The notes under the pieces: generated by a model | The model's database searches: none | Told to the model about the DNA's origin: nothing | Seen by the model: the letters and a program-made list of their open reading frames with translations, nothing else | Shown: piece after piece, positions 1-5,848 of the stretch | Numbering within the stretch: the stretch's first letter is position 1 | How the letters are laid out: every line of letters starts with the position of its first letter | Made by a program: the position numbers and the translations under genes | Assembly (NCBI GenBank): GCA_021833045.1 | Contig: JAKBGP010000004.1 | Location: forward strand, 1 to 25,816 | Source: Thermoplasmata archaeon | GTDB lineage: Archaea > Thermoplasmatota > Thermoplasmata > Thermoplasmatales > Thermoplasmataceae | DNA: 25,816 nucleotides | Direction of reading: 5' to 3'

Positions 1-336
1 ATCAAAAAGGAAAAACAAACCATCTATGCCGGCAATCAGTATGGATAAAAAAAGCCCGATGGCGGATGCTAGTATCTTTTTTTGTCCAGATCCGATTGAA
101 AGAAATAGTATCCCTATGGATATAAGTCCGATGAGTATTCCAAGGAACATATGAACCATGACTATGGGAAATCCTCCATACGGTCCATAGCCCATCATGA
201 AGAAAGGAGATGCTGCAGGAATCGATACAAAAAGATTTATATACATGCCTAGAAGAAATTGAATAAATAGGAAAAGGAATAACATGATCACCATAGAAGG
301 CAAACCGTTTGTCATCATTTTTTTCATGGGCATCAT
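1..336 (-). CDS. Partial hypothetical membrane protein (3' end outside window)
   Basis: The reading frame is open from an ATG at 336 to the window edge (112 codons, no stop), so the C-terminus is missing. The protein begins with a Met-rich N-terminus (MMPMKKMMTNGL) and contains at least three hydrophobic stretches: residues about 14-40, 57-80 and 86-110, with a Gly/Tyr/Pro-rich loop (MMGYGPYGGFP) between the first two. It is therefore a polytopic membrane protein; I do not recognise a family. An AT-rich TATA-like stretch lies about 25-35 bp upstream (361-370). It lies outside the mobile element and is presumably a host gene. Other Met ATGs follow within the first 18 residues, so the exact start is uncertain. 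Confidence 0.7.
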   Translation of the reverse strand, partial: MMPMKKMMTNGLPSMVIMLFLFLFIQFLLGMYINLFVSIPAASPFFMMGYGPYGGFPIVMVHMFLGILIGLISIGILFLSIGSGQKKILASAIGLFLSILIAGIDGLFFLFD

Positions 337-652
337 GAATAAATATAAGTAAGAATCATTATTAAATTTATTTATTAAATCTAGAACAATAGTTAATAAC
401 TATGGTAAATGAATGCCTATCTATTCTTTGTATAGGTATTTTAGTCAAAGTTTTACCTTACTATTTTTCATAATTGTAATATTAATGTCAAACGGATTAC
501 ACATATTTTTAAATCCAGTATATATTAAATCTCTTAATAAATAGAAGAAATAAATTTTTCACATTAAGCCTTAGATTATGTTTTTTTCGAGTCATTCGTG
601 TCTATCAGCAATCCCGGAAAATTAATTGTTAAATGAATATGACATCAGAATA
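337..652. other. Non-coding host DNA left of the element
   Basis: About 315 bp, very AT-rich, with no open frame worth calling on either strand. It contains the promoter of the minus-strand membrane gene at its left end. Its right edge is the element boundary: the 13-bp att repeat starts at 653. If the element inserted at the 3' end of the tRNA, this stretch is the original sequence that followed the tRNA-Gly 3' end before integration. I see no further RNA gene in it. Confidence 0.6.
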
Positions 653-665
653 TGCGGAAACCGGG
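653..665 (+). repeat. Left attachment site (att core copy)
   Basis: TGCGGAAACCGGG is identical to the tRNA-Gly 3' end at 20631-20643 (read on the minus strand: CCCGGTTTCCGCA). Similarity stops on both sides. The preceding base (652) is A here and G (20630) at the right copy. The core sits at the very 5' end of the integrase reading frame. Confidence 0.85.
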
Positions 666-735
666 CATTAACCAATATGTTAAATGCGTAACACCATGTT
701 TATATGCTATTACTCCATGTAATAATAGAAGCGAA

Positions 736-1968
736 ATGATCTATAATACATCGGTAGAAAGGGAATTAGAAAGGAATGAGAAACTTATTGGGAGCAAGAC
801 AGTCAGAGATTCCCTTAAGTCCTTCTCTATGGATTTGAAAATCCAGGAAGGGTTAACGGATCACAGGGTGATTTTCTATTTAATCCGATTAAGGGTTATT
901 AGCAGGATGATCCCTGACGTCTTCCTGAACCCATCTATAGAAGATCTCAAGTCTGTAATAATGCAATTATCTGCAAATCAGAAAATAAGCCCGAGAACCG
1001 TTGAGGACTATAAGCAGGCACTCAGGAAATATTACAAATGGAAATTATCCGATAAGGAATTCCAGAAAAGGGTACAGTGGATACGTGTTAGGGGGAATTC
1101 AGTTAACAGGCTGAAAAAATCGGATGATATGATAACAGTGGATGAGATTCACAAGATCATAGAAAACAGCATCAGTACAAGAGATAAGGCATTATTTTCA
1201 GTGTTGTATGATTCAGGATGCAGGGTTGGTGAAATCCTGACGCTCAGGATTAGAGACTTGCAAAATGACCAGTGGGGAACTGTGCTGCATGTTTCAGGTA
1301 AGACAGGGGAAAGAATGGTAAGAATTGTAGGTGATTCCGTGCCTTATCTCAGAGAATGGGTACAACAGCACCCTAAATCCAATGATCCCAATTCAGTGGT
1401 TTTTGTTAGCGTATCAGCTCAAGCATATGGAGAACCGATGAATTATGCTGAAATGTTAAGGGCTTTGAGTCGGGCTAAGAACAGGGCTGGAATAACACGT
1501 AGGATACATCCTCATCTGTTCAGGCACACCAGAGCATCCATACTCGCATCAAGGGTCGCAGAAGCTCCCTTAGAATCTCAAATGGGATGGATCCATGGTT
1601 CGAAGCAGACCAGGACTTATGTTCATTTATCAGCCAAGGACCAGGATACCGCCATATTGAAAGCATACGGAATCAAGAGAGAAGAAGATAATATTGCTAA
1701 GGATGCATCCCCGAAATCATGTCCAAGATGTGAAGCACTGAATCCATCAATCGCAGTTTATTGTAGGAAGTGCTGGCTACCGTTAACAATTGAGGCAACA
1801 CTAGAACTAAAAGAAAAGGAAGAACACATTGAAAAGGAACTTACAACTAAGGGGCTGATTGACGACAAGATAAGGGCTTTGATTGAGAACATGCCAGAAT
1901 CTGAAAGAACAGGAATACTCACATCTATTATACAGATGGCCTTGAAAGAACAGAAAGGTTCAAAATAA
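736..1968 (+). CDS. Tyrosine recombinase / integrase with C-terminal zinc ribbon
   Basis: Catalyses site-specific integration and excision of the element. The frame is open from an ATG at 652 (438 aa) but the first 28 codons overlap the att core and have a non-family-like sequence; I prefer the ATG at 736 (410 aa). Catalytic residues, numbered from 652: Arg191 (SGCRVGE), Lys217 (SGKTGE), His288-x-x-Arg291 (HLFRHT), Trp313/His315 (MGWIHG) and nucleophile Tyr323 (TRTYVHL). An N-terminal SAM-like DNA-binding region precedes the catalytic domain. After it, C357-x2-C360 and C371-x2-C374 form a zinc ribbon, followed by a charged helical tail, an arrangement seen in archaeal Xer-like integrases. It stands alone at the left end of the element, next to its attachment site, and is not split by integration as SSV-type integrases are. 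Confidence 0.92.
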   Translation: MIYNTSVERELERNEKLIGSKTVRDSLKSFSMDLKIQEGLTDHRVIFYLIRLRVISRMIPDVFLNPSIEDLKSVIMQLSANQKISPRTVEDYKQALRKYYKWKLSDKEFQKRVQWIRVRGNSVNRLKKSDDMITVDEIHKIIENSISTRDKALFSVLYDSGCRVGEILTLRIRDLQNDQWGTVLHVSGKTGERMVRIVGDSVPYLREWVQQHPKSNDPNSVVFVSVSAQAYGEPMNYAEMLRALSRAKNRAGITRRIHPHLFRHTRASILASRVAEAPLESQMGWIHGSKQTRTYVHLSAKDQDTAILKAYGIKREEDNIAKDASPKSCPRCEALNPSIAVYCRKCWLPLTIEATLELKEKEEHIEKELTTKGLIDDKIRALIENMPESERTGILTSIIQMALKEQKGSK

Positions 1969-2205
1969 CGTGACCTCCTCTCCCAGCTTTCGCAGGGACC
2001 TTCCCTCTTCAAAGGTTGCTGGCGGAATCTCCATGGGCTTGAATTCCCCTCGGCCTAAAGGTACTCTGTCCTTCATGCTAAGCCATCTGACTTTACGGAT
2101 GCAGGCACGCATGAAGCAATATGCTATCCAACCTGTTTCACTTCTGTCTGCCAGCGGACACAGGAATATGATGAGAGAAATCATAAAGTTTTCGCTCGCT
2201 TTCAT
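1960..2205 (-). pseudogene. Possible remnant of a TnpB-like (IS200/IS605) C-terminus
   Basis: Both strands are open here, and the segment is more GC-rich than the genes around it. The minus-strand reading (81 codons) contains CPLADRSETG...CFMRAC, which weakly recalls the Cys/Asp-Arg-Asp...Gly...Asn-Ile end of TnpB proteins, followed by a basic-acidic tail such as these proteins often carry. No zinc-ribbon cysteine pair, no RuvC residues and no clear insertion-sequence ends are present, so at best this is a decayed 3' fragment. A short inverted repeat (TCCCCT...AGGGGA near 2205-2225) and a TCGCTCGC direct repeat lie just upstream of it. The opposite-strand reading (1970-2251) has no better claim. 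The call is tentative. Confidence 0.25.
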
Positions 2206-2243
2206 CCCCTCTCTTGCGAAAGGGGACTTCTCGCTCGCATATG

Positions 2244-2738
2244 TTAAATGATTATTCTTCCTGTTTTATTTTTCATATCTATTTCTAACTTACCGTCTAG
2301 TTTCTCAAGAGCATCCAACCCGAGTAGGCAGATCATTTTTATGGTTTCCTCTCCTCTCTCGGCATAGAACCCTCTACCTTTGTTTAATTTTCTCTTTATA
2401 GCCGATGAGTGAATCGCAATTTGGTCAAGATTTATATAAAGAGTGTTGGAATCTCCTTGCACCGCGACACTCACAGCGTCAGTTGTGGAGGTATTTACCA
2501 TCCCCCCTATACCTCCAACTCTCTGAGTTTTAAATGACTCACTATCAAGATGTAGTTTTTCCACTTCGTCCTCAGTTATAGATGTTAAGTTAGATCCTGT
2601 ATCTAAATACATAACCGCATTACAAGCTTCTAACTTTTCAGTTGCCCTACCTATACCACTTTTAGCTTTTTTAAACAGAATCACCGGGACGGAAAATAAC
2701 TTCTTCTTATTATCATATGTTAATTTAATAATGGTCAT
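2244..2738 (-). CDS. Retropepsin-like aspartic protease (clan AA)
   Basis: Predicted soluble single-domain aspartic protease that would work as a homodimer, each chain giving one catalytic Asp. The ATG at 2738 is preceded by the Shine-Dalgarno-like GAGGGT; 164 aa. The hallmark D46-T-G-S49 motif sits in a hydrophobic strand (AVMYLDTGSN); a Gly-rich flap-like segment (VGGIGG, 74-79) follows, then the conserved hydrophobic-hydrophobic-Gly motif LLGLDAL (138-144), the order expected for retroviral-type proteases. About 165 aa is slightly longer than a viral protease but normal for archaeal clan AA members. It lies 17 bp downstream of an 80-aa gene on the same strand, so the two are probably co-transcribed. 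Its substrate is unknown; the partner, a structural protein or a regulator are possibilities. Confidence 0.8.
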   Translation of the reverse strand: MTIIKLTYDNKKKLFSVPVILFKKAKSGIGRATEKLEACNAVMYLDTGSNLTSITEDEVEKLHLDSESFKTQRVGGIGGMVNTSTTDAVSVAVQGDSNTLYINLDQIAIHSSAIKRKLNKGRGFYAERGEETIKMICLLGLDALEKLDGKLEIDMKNKTGRIII

Positions 2739-2755
2739 GATAAGACCCTCTAAAA

Positions 2756-2998
2756 CTAAAGGATCCAAAAAATATTGTTGTCAGTAACAAGGTCTATAAA
2801 GACGCTACCACTACTGCCATATTTTTTCTTTGCTTCCTGGTATGTCTCTGTAAATCCCATGACTTTTCCATCATCTATGGCCACATATTTCCCAATATGC
2901 TGTCTTAATTCTTCATACATATCGTTAGCTGCCTCATAATTCAACTTAAATTTCTTAAAAGAAGCAATCACATCGTCTGGTAGTGATACGTTTTCCAT
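2756..2998 (-). CDS. Small protein paired with the protease (DUF5678-like)
   Basis: 80 aa starting at ATG 2998, soluble, no membrane segment. The middle reads HIGKYVAIDDGKVMGFTETYQEA, followed by KKYGSSGSVFIDLV. A 'GkyVAi..gkvig...t..eA' pattern is typical of small archaeal and cyanobacterial proteins of the DUF5678 kind, which I recall often lie beside clan AA proteases; that assignment is from memory of the pattern, not a search. The N-terminus (residues 5-35) is predicted helical. It is the first gene of a two-gene minus-strand unit and has an AT-rich TATA-like stretch (TATATATTATT reversed, 3015-3030) just upstream. It could be a substrate, inhibitor or adaptor of the protease. Confidence 0.65.
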   Translation of the reverse strand: MENVSLPDDVIASFKKFKLNYEAANDMYEELRQHIGKYVAIDDGKVMGFTETYQEAKKKYGSSGSVFIDLVTDNNIFWIL

Positions 2999-3189
2999 AT
3001 AAGCACATTAGTAAACTTGTATATATTATTATTGCGCTAAAGTTTATCTTTATTTAGTAGTTAAAGAATCATTCTTATCATAGCTCAATATTATTATTTT
3101 CAAAAGTATGCCTTTTTCTTGGGATTTTCTGAACATTCACGAATGTAATATCAGACCCCTTGATATTTGGTTGGCAATCCTAAAATAAT

Positions 3190-4281
3190 TCAAACATTCC
3201 CGGTGTATGCGTTCTTATCGACGTACTCTTTGAACTGATAAATCCATTTCATAAAGGCCTTATAACTTAGGTTATAATTCACATCTAACCCTAAGTCATC
3301 AGAACTGGATGCCCACGGTTCTAAAGGCTTACCCTTTAATCGAAGATCTCTCGTGATAAGTGATTCTGCCACTATGTCTAGAATACCAGAATCCTGAACT
3401 TCAGCGACCGGTGCACCATTATTTGTTACCTTTTTTACCGCATCACTGACCACAGAAATTGTGAACAACTTTCGTAATGCAACATAAGGGAGAGATAAAC
3501 ACCACATATAGTTAGCAGTAGCAGCTTGAGCGTTGAATCCCTCTGGATAATCAAAACCTCCCTCTCGTGCGGCAATATCAGTATATATCCCCATGACTTT
3601 GAATTCCGAGGTCATTTTTTTAGACAAATCAGTCATATTTATTCCTTCCTGCTCCGCATACTCAAAGTCCTTAAATTCATCCAGCATTTCAGTAATATGC
3701 TTGAAATTCTTTCGGTCGTAGGCGTAGACAGTTACTTTCTTTTTTGGTACTCTTATCATGATCATGTCTTCTTTGAGAGATATTAACTTAACCTTCCCAG
3801 CAGACGTTTCAAGCATAGACCTACTAAATACGTCATATGCCAGCATCCACGTCACCAAATCTATATAGGCATTATGAGAGTTAGCTTCAGATAGCACCAA
3901 GTCTCTCACTGATTCACTAATTCTTTTATTTTTATTAAACTCTGTTGCTTCCTCTAGCATTTCATAGGTTTCGTCTGGAAGGACTAACGTTTTTAGAATT
4001 TTGGTTTTTTTATAAGGTGCTTGCATAGCTCTTAAGGGGTCACCTGGCTTTCCATATAGCATTCTAAACATATCATTTATAGACTTAGAACCCCCATATC
4101 CAGTTTTCAGTACAACCTTGCTGTTTTCCCTATCTTTCATCCACGCATAATTTATTAAAATGGAAAAAATTTCTGAGTCATTCAGTTCTGATGGAATTAT
4201 TTGAGTAGAAGACAGTAGTCTGCCAACATTTTTTACTGTACTGTACTCTTCTTTTGTCAATCTAACACCAATTTGTTTCAT
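3190..4281 (-). CDS. Hypothetical 363-aa protein with RHH-like segment
   Basis: I do not recognise the full protein. Residues about 97-131 (LKTLVLPDETYEMLEE... RISESVRDLVL) have the strand-helix-helix pattern of ribbon-helix-helix DNA-binding proteins, and the N-terminal MKQIGVRLTKEEY resembles a second such strand and helix start. The remaining 230 residues are mixed alpha/beta, soluble, with no recognisable catalytic motif; residues 325-360 are rich in aromatic and acidic residues. It is read away from the plus-strand replication operon across a 100-bp divergent promoter region, a position typical of a repressor or copy-control protein. Its codon use is more AT-rich than the operon genes, like its minus-strand neighbours. 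The role is inference. Confidence 0.65.
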   Translation of the reverse strand: MKQIGVRLTKEEYSTVKNVGRLLSSTQIIPSELNDSEIFSILINYAWMKDRENSKVVLKTGYGGSKSINDMFRMLYGKPGDPLRAMQAPYKKTKILKTLVLPDETYEMLEEATEFNKNKRISESVRDLVLSEANSHNAYIDLVTWMLAYDVFSRSMLETSAGKVKLISLKEDMIMIRVPKKKVTVYAYDRKNFKHITEMLDEFKDFEYAEQEGINMTDLSKKMTSEFKVMGIYTDIAAREGGFDYPEGFNAQAATANYMWCLSLPYVALRKLFTISVVSDAVKKVTNNGAPVAEVQDSGILDIVAESLITRDLRLKGKPLEPWASSSDDLGLDVNYNLSYKAFMKWIYQFKEYVDKNAYTGNV

Positions 4282-4382
4282 AACAGTAACCCTATGTGGT
4301 ATACATCGAAAATACCCTAATAAAACAATCGTGTTATGTTATGCGAAATCCTTAAATAGTAATTCTACATACAAATATTGTT
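4282..4382. promoter_or_regulatory. Divergent promoter region of the replication operon
   Basis: This 101-bp gap separates the 363-aa minus-strand gene from the plus-strand operon. For the plus side, CTTAAATAG (4351-4359) with purine-rich CGAAAT just upstream fits a BRE/TATA pair about 25-30 bp before the ATG at 4383, implying a leaderless transcript. The motif GTTATG recurs (4333, 4380, 4402), and a half-site AGTAAC (4288-4293) resembles half of the element's 16-bp palindrome. The RHH-type proteins on both sides are the natural candidates to bind here. Confidence 0.5.
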
Positions 4383-4514
4383 ATGTCACATACTATTGTA
4401 GTTATGGTGAATGAAGAAACACATAGAAGACTAAAAGAAAGAGCTGAAGACGACCACTTATCTGTTGCCGCTTTCGTTAAAATGAGTATTGCTAAAGAGT
4501 GCGGGGTGGACTGA
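4383..4514 (+). CDS. Small ribbon-helix-helix protein (43 aa)
   Basis: The ATG at 4383 follows a TATA box by about 25 bp, so the mRNA is probably leaderless and this is the first gene of the operon. The sequence MSHTIVVMVNEETHRRLKER with the following SVAAFVKMSIAKE has the beta-helix-helix layout of Arc/MetJ-type transcription factors: a short hydrophobic strand, then two helices with a turn at the DDHLSVAA region. Forty-three residues is near the minimum for this fold. Such proteins act as dimers at palindromic operators; autoregulation of the operon promoter is likely but not shown. It overlaps nothing and is followed after 2 bp by another RHH-like gene. Confidence 0.6.
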   Translation: MSHTIVVMVNEETHRRLKERAEDDHLSVAAFVKMSIAKECGVD

Positions 4515-4516
4515 AA

Positions 4517-4681
4517 ATGAGAACGCATAGAGTGACTATTGTTCTAAGCCCGGAAGAATTGGATAAAATCCGAGATGAGGCTAAAAAGGCAGGGATCACA
4601 CCGGGGGAATATTCCAGATTTGCGGTTTTCAGATACATTGGACACGAAGACGAAGGGGGACAGAAAAATGGCAACCAATAA
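4517..4681 (+). CDS. Second small RHH / MobC-like protein (54 aa)
   Basis: Start taken at ATG 4517, two bases after the previous stop; an in-frame GTG at 4499 would extend it by six residues but lies inside the previous gene. The protein reads MRTHRVTIVLSPEELDKI, then an Ala/Lys helix and GITPGEYSRFAVFRYI. This 'strand - SpEEldkIr.eAkkaGit.geYsR' pattern is shared by plasmid RHH proteins and the MobC-type mobilisation family. A role in transcription control or at an origin is plausible. It overlaps the next gene by 14 bp. Confidence 0.6.
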   Translation: MRTHRVTIVLSPEELDKIRDEAKKAGITPGEYSRFAVFRYIGHEDEGGQKNGNQ

Positions 4682-4823
4682 CTATAATTTTGGAGACCCT
4701 AGAAAACTCTTTGAGCTATGGAAAGAGCTCACTGGAGAAGACCTGCTGAATGATGAAAAAGATCATTTAGATGATCACAAGGACCTTCCCAAGAAGGCAA
4801 AAGAGGCAAAAATGAAATGTTAA
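4668..4823 (+). CDS. Hypothetical small acidic protein (51 aa)
   Basis: It opens at ATG 4668 within the end of the RHH gene and ends at 4823, overlapping the start of the primase gene (ATG 4817) by 7 bp. The chain is hydrophilic: an aromatic/basic N-terminus (NNYNFGDPRKLFELWKELTG), an Asp/His-rich middle (DEKDHLDDHKD) and a Lys/Ala-rich C-terminus. I recognise no family. The tight overlaps on both sides argue that it is translated as part of the operon, perhaps as a primase accessory factor. Confidence 0.5.
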   Translation: MATNNYNFGDPRKLFELWKELTGEDLLNDEKDHLDDHKDLPKKAKEAKMKC

Positions 4824-5848
4824 ATAAGTACAGGGGGAGTGTGATCTCCCCTCGCAGTAATAATTCGCATGGCTGCAATTTTCTTAACACACCCAACGTT
4901 AAAAAGGTATCTGTGGGGAATAGAATACACACATGTTCCGACATTACTGCACTTACACAGGTGGCCATAGCCGTTGAATGGGCAAGGATGGGATTTCGTG
5001 TGTTTCCTTGCAATGTAGACAAGTCTCCCATTGTGGATCCTTCCCTTGGATTGACAAAAGGATTCAAGGACGCTACGGCTGATCCGAAGAAAGTGGTTAA
5101 GATCTGGAATAAGTACCCTGGTGCAGCCATAGGATGGGCATTGCCTGAATTCATCATAGTAATTGACTGCGATGTAAAGAAGGACGCTAACAAGAGGCCG
5201 GTAGTTGTTGATGGACATCTTCTTCAGATAGGATTGAAGTCTTTTCAGGGAATTATTTCAAAATTGGGGTTATCCTACGACAATCTTAACACTCTTTCCC
5301 AGGACACACAATCAGGGGGGAGACAGTTCATATACTGCATGCCTGAAGGAGTTATTTCATTCAACCACACAGGAATATTGCCAGGACTTGACATCAAGGG
5401 ATTTGGCGGGTACATCATACTTCCTAATTCTACCGGAAAGTATGGAAAATACAGCTTCAGGAACTTAACGGAAATAATAGAAATACCAAAGGCACTATTG
5501 AAGTGGATCATCGATACAAAGAAACCTGAAACTGGTACCAGGGCGATAACTACTAAGCCTGGAACTGCCAAAATAGATTGTGAAAAGATCGTCAATATCC
5601 TGGCTTCTTATTGGTCAAAGGCCGATGGCAGGAGAAATGATTTTATGCTTTCGATTGCCGGGTTCATTGCGAGATCAGGGGGCAGTGAATCCGACGCCCT
5701 ATATATTGTTTCGAAGCTCACAGAGATAACAGGAAAAGGGAGCGATCATATCAACGGCGTAAAGTATGCTTTTGAAAGAAAGGGGAAACTGAAAGGTTTT
5801 AGCTCAATTGAAAAACTAATGGGGGAACTGGAAAATGAAGAAGAATAA
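4817..5848 (+). CDS. PrimPol-type primase/polymerase
   Basis: Archaeo-eukaryotic primase superfamily protein (343 aa) resembling the bifunctional primase-polymerase N-terminal domain of plasmids and viruses; it would make primers, and perhaps extend them, for replication of the element. Residues 45-65 (QVAIAVEWARMGFRVFPC) match the family's usual opening. Catalytic motif I is D117-C-D119 (VIDCDV), the second motif is S166-G-G-R-Q-F (usually SGG-x-H), and the third is D192 in GLDIKGFGGYIILP. The second-motif His is Gln here. Residues about 245-335 form a helical C-terminal domain (RRNDFMLSIAGFIARSGG) like those linking primases to helicases. The ATG at 4817 overlaps the previous stop; a GTG at 4841 behind GGGGGAG is an alternative start. 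It overlaps the helicase gene by 14 bp. Confidence 0.85.
   Translation: MLNKYRGSVISPRSNNSHGCNFLNTPNVKKVSVGNRIHTCSDITALTQVAIAVEWARMGFRVFPCNVDKSPIVDPSLGLTKGFKDATADPKKVVKIWNKYPGAAIGWALPEFIIVIDCDVKKDANKRPVVVDGHLLQIGLKSFQGIISKLGLSYDNLNTLSQDTQSGGRQFIYCMPEGVISFNHTGILPGLDIKGFGGYIILPNSTGKYGKYSFRNLTEIIEIPKALLKWIIDTKKPETGTRAITTKPGTAKIDCEKIVNILASYWSKADGRRNDFMLSIAGFIARSGGSESDALYIVSKLTEITGKGSDHINGVKYAFERKGKLKGFSSIEKLMGELENEEE

Noticed and set aside
652..735. N-terminal 28 codons of the integrase frame as part of the protein
   Set aside because: They consist of att core and a stretch with unusual composition (four Cys in 25 residues); the domain begins after the ATG at 736. Kept only as a regulatory curiosity.
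1970..2251. Plus-strand 93-codon frame after the integrase
   Set aside because: No ribosome site, no family pattern, and the opposite strand is equally open; likely a by-product of GC-rich composition.
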